Shown here in pieces: positions 43,005-53,013 of a stretch of DNA of 64,000 nt. Positions within the stretch are counted from its first letter, which is position 1. The number at the start of each line of letters is the position of its first letter. The stretch is from assembly GCA_907164885.2 (NCBI GenBank), contig OU015496.1, positions 165,990,441-166,054,440 of the forward strand, given 5' to 3'. The notes under the pieces are model-generated. The model had not been told where the DNA came from. It saw only the letters and a list, made by a program, of their open reading frames with translations, and did not search any database. This stretch comes from Dolomedes plantarius. Lineage: Eukaryota; Arthropoda; Arachnida; Araneae; Dolomedidae. The translations under genes and the position numbers were made by a program.

Positions 43005-44212
43005 TAGGGTTTGACGGTTTTTCAAACCCGGTTTTAAAAAACCGGTTTTTAAAATAATTTTGTCACATTTGAAAACCGGTTTTTAATTAAGAAAACCGGT
43101 TTAAAAGAATTCAAATTATTATGTAAAAAATAATTTTTAACTTATTTGATTTGCTATTTATTCTATACAACGGGCAGCAGGCACATTTTTTCTACGTTGC
43201 GAGTTGCGTTGGCCAGTGCTTGTGCATTGTGCAGTGGCGAACGTGGAAAAGACGTGCGTAACCGACTTATTTTATGTTAGTACATATGTGCAATCCGTCA
43301 CGAGTCACGACAGGTCCGCTTAATCTTGTAAAGTGAAAACTGGAAAAAAAATATAAAGTTGTTATAGTTGGAAAAAATAACGTAAGTATTAAGTATGTTT
43401 CTAATTTCTGTGTTTGTATTTTCTATTTTACATTTAAAAACTTTAATTTTATTATATAAATTTCTTCTCTAAAAAATTAATGTAAAATAAAAAGTTCTGG
43501 CTTCTGTCTAATGGGATTTTAAGTAAAGCACAGGGTGTTTAAATAATCCTTATTTCAAAAACCGAAATTATTAAGTTATCTGGAAAGATATTGCCTAGAA
43601 TATTTCCAAATTCTTATGTGGAAACCGATTCTGATGAAGAGAAAATCGAAGAAACTACTCATCAGAGTAATGCTTTTTTAAAGGGAGCCATGGAAAAATC
43701 AATTCATAAGTTTCTTGAAGACCTGAAAAAAAACTTAAAAATCCAAAGACACTGAAAGCTGAATTTTCATTATTTTAGGCAACGAATAAAAGAACCAAAT
43801 ATTAGATTTGTTATTTGATGCCCTGAAAACTATAAAACTAAGCTCAGTAGCTAGTGAACGAGTATTTTTAATTTCAGGCAATATTGTGCCCAAAATAAGA
43901 ACAAGACTTAGCCACCGTTCAGTGGATATTTTATGTTTTTTAAAATCCCTTTTTCTTAGGAGAAATTAAAATTAGTGAAATAAATATAAATATTATTTGA
44001 AATTTGAAATTTTTGTTTGAGTTTTCATTATTTTGTGACGTGTAATCCTTAAATTATTTTTTTTATATTTTGACTTTGATATTGATTTCGTTTTTTTTTT
44101 GTTATTTTATATAAATTAAATAAAATATTTTTCCCTATTCTATTTTTTTGACAAAAATTCGAAAACCGGTTAAAACCGGTTTTTCAAAAAGTAGGTTTTT
44201 GTATAAACCCTA
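43005..44212 (+). mobile_element. hAT element, internally deleted, with perfect 8 bp duplication (1.21 kb)
   Basis: TTTCATAC flanks it exactly on both sides (42997-43004, 44213-44220). The ends are TAGGGTTT...AAACCCTA. An AAAACCGGTTTT-type motif is repeated several times inside both ends (43025-43110, 44162-44182), likely transposase-binding sites. It carries transposase remnants on the plus strand. It sits in a LINE zinc-knuckle codon and duplicates target bases there. Confidence 0.93.
43560..43972 (+). pseudogene. hAT transposase C-terminal remnant (dimerisation domain)
   Basis: A first piece reads TEIIKLSGKILPRIFPNSYV with an acidic follow-on. The end carries SSVASERVFLISGNIVPKIR and HRSVDILCFLKSLFL, the conserved hAT C-terminal dimerisation motif. 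Frameshifts separate the pieces. A donor-like GTAAGT at about 43382 suggests the 5' intron of the gene is kept. The middle of the transposase with its catalytic residues is missing. Confidence 0.8.
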
Positions 44213-44920
44213 TTTCATACAGACAGGCTGTAGAAGGCAAACTTCACTACTATGGTGGAATTTTTGGCAGTTGAAGCATTGCTTGGTACCTTTGAATTTG
44301 TAGAATTCAACCCTAACTACGAAACCTAAAAAGTGTCGGATTTCATATATATGCTCAAGAGTCTTATTTTGTCGGAGGTGGCACAGGAAAATCGGGAGAG
44401 GTTCCTTGGTGTTAAATCGTTTGAGTTGTGAAACTCTGTTCACATCAAAACAAATTCTACGAGTTGTTGTTTGACTTTCTATACTGGAATGTCAATGGGG
44501 ATACCTTTGATTAGAACTTTAAGAGGCCTTTCAGTCTTGGGGTTTTTTTCCAAAAAATTCAGTTTTAGTGGCTATAAGGTACCTTTGGATATTTCTAAAT
44601 TGATCGATGGTGGTGGGAGAGATCTTAAGAAACTGTCCTGAGACAGTTTTGGGCAAATTAAATTGTATTAGGTTGTTTATATTTTCGATAATCTTTTGAT
44701 AACCTGGAACCATTTTAATAAAGAATGGTTCTGGTTTAGGCTCTCTTTCTACTTGGATGGTATTATCCGTTACAATTTCATCATCAGAATTTTCCTCAAG
44801 GGGGGAAAATTTATTTCTTGTTTCGATGACATCCGATTTTACCTGGTCTAATAAGCTTTGGCGAGCAACTCGCTTACCTGTGTCTACATATTGTTTATGA
44901 AAGTTTATGTTCGTAATTAT

Positions 44921-45248
44921 TGTTAAGCTTTCATTCTTATCTCACACCTTACCTTATGACGTCATAGTTTTGCATGACGTATGAATGTTATTTTCATTTA
45001 TGTTACTTTCCTTCCTATCAGTGGCAACCCTGACTCTAACTTATATTTAAGGAATGCAACATGCAGTCGAGTGTGAGTCTGGTCTAGGCTGCCTAGTTAT
45101 TCTTGCAACTCGATAGTATTCGAGTTGTATATGAGATTATTTATTTAGTATGTTAATAAACTTAACTTTTTGCTTTTAAACCTGTGTCCTTACTTTTACA
45201 CTGAAACTCTGCTAAAGTATTCGTCTTATTAAGGAACGGAGACTATCA
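44921..45248 (+). repeat. Copia 5' LTR
   Basis: Starts TGTTAAGC and probably ends ATCA at 45248, next to the primer-binding site. It contains a palindromic ATGACGTCAT-type (CRE-like) site near 44956 and an AATAAA polyadenylation signal near 45152. Confidence 0.85.
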
Positions 45249-45260
45249 TGGTTATGGGCC
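45249..45260 (+). promoter_or_regulatory. Copia primer-binding site, complementary to the initiator tRNA-Met anticodon region
   Basis: GGTTATGGGCC is complementary to the anticodon stem-loop region of initiator tRNA-Met rather than to a tRNA 3' end. Drosophila copia is known to use a half-tRNA fragment of the same tRNA as primer. The match continues for only about 11 bases here. Confidence 0.7.
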
Positions 45261-45356
45261 TTTAGCAAAGAGTTATGGGCACAGGCGTTAGGCAATTTTA
45301 TTTTTAATATTCTTTTATCAGTACGTTTTACACACGAAGAGGCACTAAGGAATACA

Positions 45357-46163
45357 GTGATGACTGGCCTGTCGTTAGAAGAAAGCATTGAACAGCTTAC
45401 CGGTGACAACTATTCGTCATGGTTTGAAGATGCGAAAGTTCTACTGATGGACCGCAACGCATGGAATATAATCACCGGCACAGAGATTGCCCCAGCTAAA
45501 GACGCAGACGCAAAGGAAAGACGAGATTACGCTACTAGAAAGGCGAAAGCGTACACTACGATATACTTGAGTGTCGAAAAGCGTTTTCGAGCACTTACTA
45601 TATCTGGAACTGAGGATGGCAAGCTGGCTTGGGAAATTCTTCTTAATCACTTTCGGCCGGACTCACGAGCTCGAACGATTGGATTAATGGATAACTTTTT
45701 TTAGCTGTCGACCATCGGAGGATGAATCCATAGGATTATTCGCCGCTCGATTAAGAGGTATAACGAATCAACTCAAAGATCCAGGTAAACCAATTTCTGA
45801 CTGGTTTTACTCCTTCCAGTTGATAAGGTTTCTGCCTTCTAGTTTTTCTGGTATAGTGCAAGCTATATACAGGTGGTCCGACGAAGAATTTAAGCCTGAA
45901 AAGGTTCTTCAAGAACTGTTAGCTGAGGAAGCTAGGCTTAAACAAATTATTATGGACAATGAACTAACAGCACTGCATAGCTCTACACCAATAACTAAAA
46001 ATATTCAGGATAAAGATGTATTTAGCAAATATCAGAAAAGAAAATGTTTTTTATGTGGGAAAACCGGTCATTTTATGGCTAATTGTAAAAATAGAATGCT
46101 TAAAAATAAGGGAGATAAAAAGGGGAAGAAGCAACGAGAGCAAACATCTATAGTTATATAATA
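45357..46163 (+). pseudogene. Copia gag
   Basis: The ATG at 45357 opens MTGLSLEESIEQLTGDNYSS, then WFEDAKVLLMDRNAWNIITG, typical of Copia gag (UBN2/DUF4219 region). A stop follows at about 45702, with a shift. The rest continues to 46163 with SDWFYSFQLIRFLPSSFSG and the CCHC zinc knuckle CFLCGKTGHFMANC at about residue 230. The product would form the virus-like particle and bind RNA. The break makes this copy non-functional. Confidence 0.88.
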
Positions 46164-46194
46164 GAAACATGCTACAATGAAAAAGAGGAATTAA

Positions 46195-47816
46195 AGAGAG
46201 CATGGGTTTTTGATTCTGCCGCGAGTGCCCATTTTTGTTGTAACAAAAATTTGTTTACATAATTTGAGGCGGTATCTGATACCTCAATGGCGGTTGCTGT
46301 TGATAATATTTCATGTCCAGTAGAAGGGATAGGAACAGTGGAAATGCAGTTTATCCATTTTGGTAATGAAAAGGTAATTTTAAACAATGTCATGTATTCC
46401 CCGCGACTGAGGCGAAATTTGTTATCCGGCTCACTCATTGAAAAACAGGGAGGATCATTTATCGGAAAAGCGGGCAAAATTATTACACGTAAAAGACGGA
46501 AGAAAAAGTTTCTTAAAAGTTGCCTTTCTGCACGTAGAAAGGAAGGGTTATATTACGTTTAACCCAAATATCCTAAAAAGACTATTTCATCCGAAGTTGA
46601 AAGTTTGGTAACGTTTAACACAAATGATTTAGAATTATGGCATCGTAGGTTTTGTCACGTTAATAGTAAATACATTCTTAACACAAGTAAACATAATTCT
46701 GTTAAAAGTCTACCAGATATTAAAAATGAAGAATTAAACTGCGAGTCCTGTAAATTAGCAAAATCACGCAGAGTAGCTTACAATCCTATTAATAAAGTGA
46801 GATCTGACAAACCACTTCAATTACTTCACATGGATGTCTGTGGTCCCCTCCCTACACAAACGAGAGAAGGATTCAGGTATTTCCTGACAATCCTCGACGA
46901 TTACAGTAGGAAGGTGACGGTGTATCCCCTCAAACAAAAGTCAGATGTATTCGAATGCTTTACAAAATTTCAGAAACCGGCAGAGCGGTTTTTAAACTTG
47001 AAAATTTTAAATATACGAACTGATAATGGGCTCGAATTCATTAATGAAAGATTTGAGAAATTTTTAGATGACCAAGGCATTCAGGCAGAGAGAACAAATT
47101 TTTACATCCCAGAACAGAATGGAGTAAGCGAACGTTATAATTATACCGCCATGAACGCAATAAGAACACTTCTTAAAGATAGCGGTCTTAGTAATGGGTT
47201 TTGGGCTGAAGCCCTTTTCTGCTTTACTTACGTATGGAACAGGGTATGTCATCAAGGTAATAAAGAAACCCCATTTGAATTATACGGTGGTCGTAAACCA
47301 TCAGCTAAACATCTAAGAGAATTTGGAGCTACAGCGCTCATGGGAACCCCAAAACAACTTAGAAATAAATTTGGGATGCAGTCAAAAAAATATATATTAG
47401 TGGGGTACGCGATGAGAAACAAAGGTTACCGTATATGGTTGCCTTCAGAGAGGAAGGTCATCGAGACCATTAATGTTAGGATAGAAGAAAAGGGGAAAAG
47501 CAGTGGAGACGTACTGGACCATTGTAAACTTAAATATCAGACTACATCAGAAACGGATATTGAATCGGAAGATGATTTCTGTGTAGCGGAAACTTCAAAA
47601 CAATGTGTGCAAAAGATAGAAAGTCCCTCTTGTACCCCTACTGACATTAAAATTAAAAGCGAGGTAGAGACACCACCCTCTCAGACTTTAGCAGAATCTA
47701 AACAAGACCCCTCTACTGACATTAAAATTAAAAGTAGAGACACCACCCTCTCAAACTTTAGCAGAATCCAAACAAGACGTTACATGGGTAAGGTCAGCCA
47801 TTCCTCGAAGAGATAG
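46195..47816 (+). pseudogene. Copia protease and integrase
   Basis: The protease starts with FDSAASAHFC (aspartic protease; DSGAS-like, with Ala in place of Gly). A stop at about 46260 follows, and NNVMYSPRLRRNLLSGS is kept. The integrase (46605-47816) has the HHCC finger (H-x3-H: HRRFCHVNS; C-x2-C: CESCKLAKS) and the core Asp in LLHMDVCGPLP, the second Asp in IRTDNGLEF and the Glu in EQNGVSERYN, so the catalytic triad is intact. The C-terminal tail contains a 65-75 bp tandem duplication (about 47638-47780) that shifts the frame and ends the protein early. Confidence 0.9.
47636..47782 (+). repeat. Tandem duplication in the Copia integrase tail
   Basis: CTACTGACATTAAAATTAAA begins both units. 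The second lacks the eight bases CGAGGTAG present in the first, and otherwise differs at two positions. The loss is not a multiple of three, so the frame changes in unit 2. Confidence 0.9.
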
Positions 47817-48079
47817 AAGTAGAACTGATATATTTTACAAGATTGAAGGAACCGACATGAAACTGAATTGCTACAAAGATGTCGAGGCCTATTGTAAATC
47901 CCATGGTCTAAAGTACGATAAAACGAACTTTTAACTTTAGTGGCAAAAACACTTATTCAGGTGTTGTTCAACCAAAAGAAGAGCCGAATTTAACGGATAG
48001 CTGACTATCCGATATAAAAATACCATCCAATTTCAATGCCGCACTTAAAACACATGAAGCAAACAATTGGCTCAATGCC

Positions 48080-49576
48080 ATGAAAGAAGAGATAAAGGCA
48101 ATAGAAGAACGAAATGTTTGGGAATTAGTTCCGAAACATGCTAACGCAAAAATATTAGGAAACAGGTGGGTGTTTACTGTAAAAAACGATGCTGAAAATA
48201 AGACTGTAAAATTTAAAGCTCGTTTAGTTGCCCAAGGTTTCAATCAACGGCATGGGGAAAGCTATAATGAAGTTTTCAGCCCCGTCGTTAACTTCGCAAT
48301 TATAAGATTATTCTTTTCGTTATTAGTATCGTTACACCATTGGCTTCATTATTATATAGATATAAAGTGTGCATATTTATATGCTTCCTTAGATGACATT
48401 ATCTACATGCGGCAACCGCAAGATTTTACTAATCCTGATAAACCGGACCACGTTTGCCTTTTAAAACGGGCTATTTATGGCCTACGCCAAAGTGGTCGTG
48501 AATGGTATTTTACAATTCAAAGTACTCTTGAAAGCCTTAATTTTCATACATTAGATTGGGTTAACTGTGTTTACACTTATGAAAACAACGTCGTCTTGTT
48601 ATTGTATTTTGACGACATTATACTGTTTGGAAGAACTAAAGACTGCATAAATCATGTAATTGAAAAACTCAAACTTAAATTCGAATTAAAAGTGTTAGGG
48701 AAAACCAGGAAGTTGTTAGGTGTTGAATTTGAAGAACATGAAGGTAAGCTGTACATTTACCAAACAAGTCACATTGAGAAGGTGTGCAAATCTTATGAAA
48801 AATACCATTATCCCGTAACATCTTTACCTATAGCTAAAGGCACAATTTTATCTAAAATGTAAGTATCCAATACTGAACTTGAAATTTCTGAAATGTCAAA
48901 TTTGCCTTATCGTAATCTTCTCGGATGCTTAGCATTTTTAGCCAGCCGTATGAGACCAGATATAAGCTATACAGTGAATATTTTATCGCAATTCCAATCT
49001 AATCCAGGTATGTACCATTGGAATATCGTGCTAAAACTCCTGGGATATGTCAGTCACACCAGAGATCTCGAGTTAGATTTGTCACAAGTTGAAAATCTCG
49101 GTTTAAGCTGCTATAGCGATGCTGACTTTGCAACTAATCGTGACGATAGGATTTCCATGGGAGGAATGATTTTATTTATTGATAAAGCCCCAATTTTGTG
49201 GAAAACTTTTAAGCAAAAATGTATTTCATTGTCTACAATGGAATCAGAATACGCTTCAGTTACCGAAGCGGCAAAAGAATTTGTGTGGGTAGTTAGAATA
49301 TTAGATGAGTGCATTAAAACAGATATTATTGGAAGTAAACCATATGAAAAGGTTTTATATTGTGACAACATGGCAGCTATAAACTTTTCTAATTCCCCAA
49401 TCGAAAATTCACGCACTAAACATATTCATGTAAAATATCTCCTTTTGAGAAACTTAATTTATGACGAATTATTTAAACTAAAATATGTCAACAGCAAAAG
49501 CAATTTTGCTGATATATTTACGAAAGCATTACCCAAGGCTGGACTGAAAAGCTTTGTGGATAAAGTCTTTACCTAA
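48080..49576 (+). pseudogene. Copia reverse transcriptase and RNase H
   Basis: RT (48080-48862): NRWVFTVKNDAENKTVKFKA, LVAQGFNQRHGESYNEVFSP, the first catalytic Asp in YYIDIKCAYLYASLDD, YGLRQSGREWY, and the catalytic box LLLYFDDIILFG (FDD where most Copia enzymes have VDD). A stop at 48860 precedes the RNase H part (to 49576) with MSNLPYRNLLGCLAFLASRM, the RPDISYTVNILSQF connection, the first RNase H Asp in CYSDADFATN, the MESEYASVTEA Glu and CDNMAAINFS. Upstream coding similarity continues in another frame from 47820. One readthrough stop is the only break in this segment. Confidence 0.9.
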
Positions 49577-50153
49577 TATAACATTGGGTGCAAGTTTTTA
49601 AACTATATTTTTACATGTTACATTATGTTATTACAATGTATTGTATATGGTTTTTTTGGGGTTATATATGTTGCAACATATGATAAAATCTGATAACAAG
49701 CATAATTTTTAAGCACTGTCAGATGGTAAATGAACAGTGCAGTATAATATGTAAAGATTTTATTAACTTGTAAATGTATTCTAAATATGTATAGAATTTG
49801 TTACAAACTGTGAAATGTTATGCCTATAAGTGTATATATATGGCTGTCACTGTTTTTCGTTTAAAAGAAATCAAATTTCTGAAAATGTCAAGTTTTTTTT
49901 GTACTGAAACAAATTTAATGTAATTTCTGTAAAGGGCTTTGTTTAACCCGAAATTTGTATTTTTGGTGCATTATTAAATAATTATGTAACTTTGCCATGA
50001 TCAAGTACAAGGAATGTATATATTTTTAAGTTTCATGTTTTCCAGTTAGTTTAGTTCATAATGCAAGTAGATTCAAAGACTTGTTTTACGTGAAACTGTA
50101 ATATACTTGTAAAGTTGGTACAAGTTTTTGTAAGATGTGAGAGGCGGGCCTAT

Positions 50154-50468
50154 TGTTAAGCTTTCATTCTTATCTCACATCTTATCTTATGACGTCATAG
50201 TTTTGCATGACGTATGAATGTTATTTTCTTTTATGTTACTTTCCTTCCTATCAGTGGCAACCCTGACTCTAACTTATATTTAAGGAATGCAACATGCAGT
50301 CGAGTGTGAGTCTGCTCTAGGCTGCCTAGTTATTCTTGCAACTCGATAGTATTCGAGTTGTGTATGAGATTATTTAATTTAGTATGTTAATAAACTTAAC
50401 TTTTTGCTTTTAAACCTGTGTCCTTACTTTTACACTGAAACTCTGCTAAAGTCTTCGTCTTATTAAGG
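50154..50468 (+). repeat. Copia 3' LTR, last bases missing
   Basis: Aligned to the 5' LTR until CTTATTAAGG. The final ~14 bases (ending ATCA in the 5' LTR) are absent, and Gypsy-side sequence follows. The sequence CTTCGTCTTATT occurs twice across the junction (50452-50463 and 50471-50482). Confidence 0.82.
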
Positions 50469-50579
50469 GACTTCGTCTTATTGGGGTCATTTCCCAAATT
50501 TTAATTTTGCTTATAATTTTGAACTCTAATATTTATACATTTGTCAAGTGCGGTTAAGTACAAATTATAGTGGGTAAAC

Positions 50580-51260
50580 ATGGCTTTCTTAAATGAAGCC
50601 CAACCACATGAGTTGGCACATCTGGCAGAGGAATTAGGGATTGATCCTACGGGGAAAAGGAGCATTCCTTTGATTTCACTCATCAAAAAGAGATCCGAAT
50701 ATGATGAAGGACTGATTGAGGGACGCCTGGAAGCTTTTAGGGAAAAGCAAGAGAAAAAAAGACAGGATGAAATATTAGAGAAAGAAAATGAGAAAGCATT
50801 TGAATTGGAAAAACTAAAATTACAAGCCCAAAATCGCGATTCAGCAACCCACAATCGCGATTCAGCAATCGCGATCAAGCACCCACGCTGATTCTAATCA
50901 AATGAGAATAGATCTTAAAAATGTCCTACCTCCATTTATCCCTGAAAAAGATGATATGTCATTATTTTTAACTATGTTTGAGAGGCAGATGAAGCTTTTA
51001 AATGTAACCCCTGATTTTTGGGTATCCCATCTGATTGGAATCCTTCCAAATGATATTTGTAAATTGGTTGCAAGGGAAGATGAAGAAATGTTTAAAAATT
51101 ATTCTCATTACAGATATTTAAACTCACTGCTGAAAGATTCAGAATTCTTTTTAGTCGGCATCAGAAACGTGATAATTGCACATGGAAAGACTATTATTTC
51201 GAACTTAGAAATTATTTTGAGGGCTGGTTATCTGAACTAGACATTACCTCTTTTGATAAA
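50580..51260 (+). pseudogene. Gypsy gag
   Basis: The ATG at 50580 opens MAFLNEAQPHELAHLAEELG, a SAP-like start, followed by a Lys/Glu-rich coiled-coil-like stretch (about residues 45-85). A shift near 50885 leads to LPPFIPEKDDMSLFLTMFER, the core gag region typical of arthropod Gypsy elements, which stops at 51240. A further piece with zinc knuckle follows in the next frame. At least two breaks make it non-functional. Confidence 0.85.
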
Positions 51261-51269
51261 CTAAAATAA

Positions 51270-52040
51270 TTGATCATCGTTGATAAAATTAAGAGAAAGT
51301 GCCCACCAGATTATAAGAATCATTATTTAGATGGTTGGGAAAAACTCAATGATCCTGTCCTGTTAGCTGACAAGCTTAATGCACATGAAAATGTCAAATC
51401 GCCTTTCAAAAAATTTACAAACACTTACAAAACGCTTGGAATTCAGAAACCAATTTTTCCTAAAAATGTACATACTCCAGAATTCAAGAAAAGTGAAAAC
51501 AATGAATTTTCTGGTAGCCATAAAAATGCTTTTCCTAATTCAAACTATACATCTTCAGGTACTGTAAACAATACTGATAACTGTCCAACTTTAAGCTGCT
51601 ATGGTTGTGGTAAACAAGGTTTCATAAAAGCAAAATGCCCAAATTGTTCCCTTCCTACTAAGATACAGTCTGCAAGGTTCGAATCACTTCATTTACAATC
51701 TTGTACTGTTAACGAAGCTACAACACCCCTTTTGTATCTAAAGGTAAACGGTACAAATGGAGTTGCTTGTGCAGACACTGGTGCTACTCACTCCATTGCT
51801 GGGGAAATGTTGGTTAAGCTTCTACGAGAACAAGGAGTCTTGTTCGAGAAAACCACTTTGAAAGTAACACTTGCTGATGGTTTACAACAAGATACAGACA
51901 TCCTCCAAGCAAAAGTTACCATTAAAATTGAAGGTCGTACAGCCAGTACAACAATTCTTGCTTTACCTCATACTAAAGGAAATAGAACTTTGTTAGGCAT
52001 TGATTTCTTGAGTAAAATGGGCATTATTTTAGACATCTGA
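51270..52040 (+). pseudogene. Gypsy nucleocapsid zinc knuckle and aspartic protease
   Basis: A 256-codon frame. It ends the gag part (KCPPDYKNHYLDGWEKLNDP), carries a modified zinc knuckle (CYGCGKQGFIKAKC; the His position is Ile/Lys-shifted), then the protease active site ACADTGATHSIAG at about residue 168 and LGIDFLSKMGII near the end. A stop at 52040 breaks the protein; coding similarity goes on in the next segment. Confidence 0.88.
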
Positions 52041-52154
52041 AACCAACGTTGGTACTTCCATGACAACCCAAGATGTAAATTTTCTTTTGCTGAATCCCCT
52101 TTAAAAACAAAACCTGATCTCTCAACGACGGTTACTGAACCTGATCCTGCTGTT

Positions 52155-52910
52155 TTGTTACGAGAAAATGAAGGCCAGCACTTATCTATAGACCAGAAAA
52201 GAAAATTTAATCACCTCCTTGGAAAGTTCTCCAATATTTTTCAGCCAGGGGGAGAGTCAACACCACTTGTTGAACATCATATAAAGACTAGAGAACATCT
52301 TCCTATTTTTGTACCACCATACAGATTGTCCCCGACAAAGAAAGAGTTGCTAAAAACCCAAATTGATGATCTTCTAGCCAAAGGAATTATTGAAGAATGT
52401 GAATCTCCATACTCAGCACCAGTCGTTCTCATTGCGAAGCCGAATGGTAGCGTACGTCTGTGTGTGGACTACAGAAAGTTAAATGCTGTAACAATACCAG
52501 ATTCTTATCCATTTCCGCGTATGGATGATCTACTTCACTAGGCCAAACCTGGCGAGTTCATGTCAACTATTGATCTGAAATCTGGCTACCACCAAGTGAA
52601 TGTCTATGGACCTGACCGGGACAAGACAGCTTTTGTGTGTCCACTAGGAATATACCGATTTAAAAGGATGCCCTTCGGTCTTCGCAACGCCCCTGCAACG
52701 TTCCAGAGACTGATGGACAACTTCCGTAAAGGTCTCCCTGATGTAAACATTCCTACTTACCTTGATGACACAATTGTTTTGTCACCGACTTTTGAACAAC
52801 ACTTAAATGATCTTCAAGGTATTTTTGAAAGATTAGAAAAATGGAAACTTTCAGCAAATCGAGAAAAATGCAACTTTGCATGTACTAGAGTAAAGTACTT
52901 AGGACACTGG
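52155..52910 (+). pseudogene. Gypsy reverse transcriptase, first part
   Basis: Frames show EHHIKTREHLPIFVPPYRLS, IEECESPYSAPVVLIAKPNG, then a stop at 52539 within the palm approach (MDDLLH, stop). It continues as STIDLKSGYHQVNVYGPDRD with the first catalytic Asp, RFKRMPFGLRNAPATFQRLM, the catalytic box TYLDDTIVLS (intact) and CTRVKYLGHW, where BEL/Pao is inserted. The adjoining residues ITPNGLEVDSEKI resume at 62431 in the correct phase once the 5 bp duplication is counted once. Confidence 0.92.
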
Positions 52911-53013
52911 TATTACATCCGTGGTTGAGTGGTAGAAGGTGCATGAAGAAAAACATCTATCTTCTAAAATCTACATTATTTATTTGTACATATATACAGT
53001 TTTATTCAAATAA

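Larger units (their letters stand above)
42568..44912 (-). pseudogene. LINE ORF1 (gag-like, PRE_C2HC plus zinc knuckles), split by a hAT
   Basis: The N-terminal part (44912-44221) reads in segments: an acidic stretch, then IKMVPGYQKIIENINNLIQF, RPLKVLIKGIPIDI, and the PRE_C2HC-type block ending VEFYKFKGTKQCFNCQKFHH. The hAT insertion lies between VCMK and KCAGAHSS. The second part has two further CCHC-like knuckles (CMKCAGAHSSPACTK; CANCNGDHPSNYRGC) and a low-complexity tail. Such proteins bind element RNA in cytoplasmic particles. Internal stops near 44450-44490 show decay independent of the hAT. Confidence 0.82.
41811..44918 (-). mobile_element. Jockey-like LINE, internally deleted, interrupted by a hAT element
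   Basis: The minus strand carries, in order, ORF1 (gag-like, from about 44912 down), a hAT insertion (43005-44212), the rest of ORF1 with zinc knuckles, then a piece of ORF2 before and at the start of the reverse transcriptase. The endonuclease domain is missing between 42700 and 42670, where ORF1 and ORF2 sequence meet directly. The right end is cut by the Copia element at 44921. The left end stops in the RT fingers at about 41811 and joins mariner sequence. Confidence 0.85.
44921..50468 (+). mobile_element. Copia LTR retrotransposon, full structure but coding region broken
   Basis: Two LTRs (44921-45248; 50154 to about 50468) share TGTTAAGCTTTCATTCTTAT starts and differ by about 7 changes over 315 bp, roughly 2 percent. 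A primer-binding site follows the first LTR and a purine-rich tract (GAGAGGCGGG) precedes the second. Domain order gag, protease, integrase, reverse transcriptase, RNase H is that of Copia. The left end lies in LINE ORF1. The right end passes straight into a Gypsy element, so no 5 bp target duplication can be shown. Confidence 0.92.
50470..52910 (+). mobile_element. Gypsy LTR retrotransposon, left part
   Basis: Gag, protease and the first half of reverse transcriptase, in the normal order and strand. No left LTR is found, because the sequence directly joins the Copia 3' LTR. The right boundary is the BEL/Pao insertion, whose duplicated ACTGG (52906-52910) belongs to the Gypsy RT. The element resumes at 62431. 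Confidence 0.92.
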
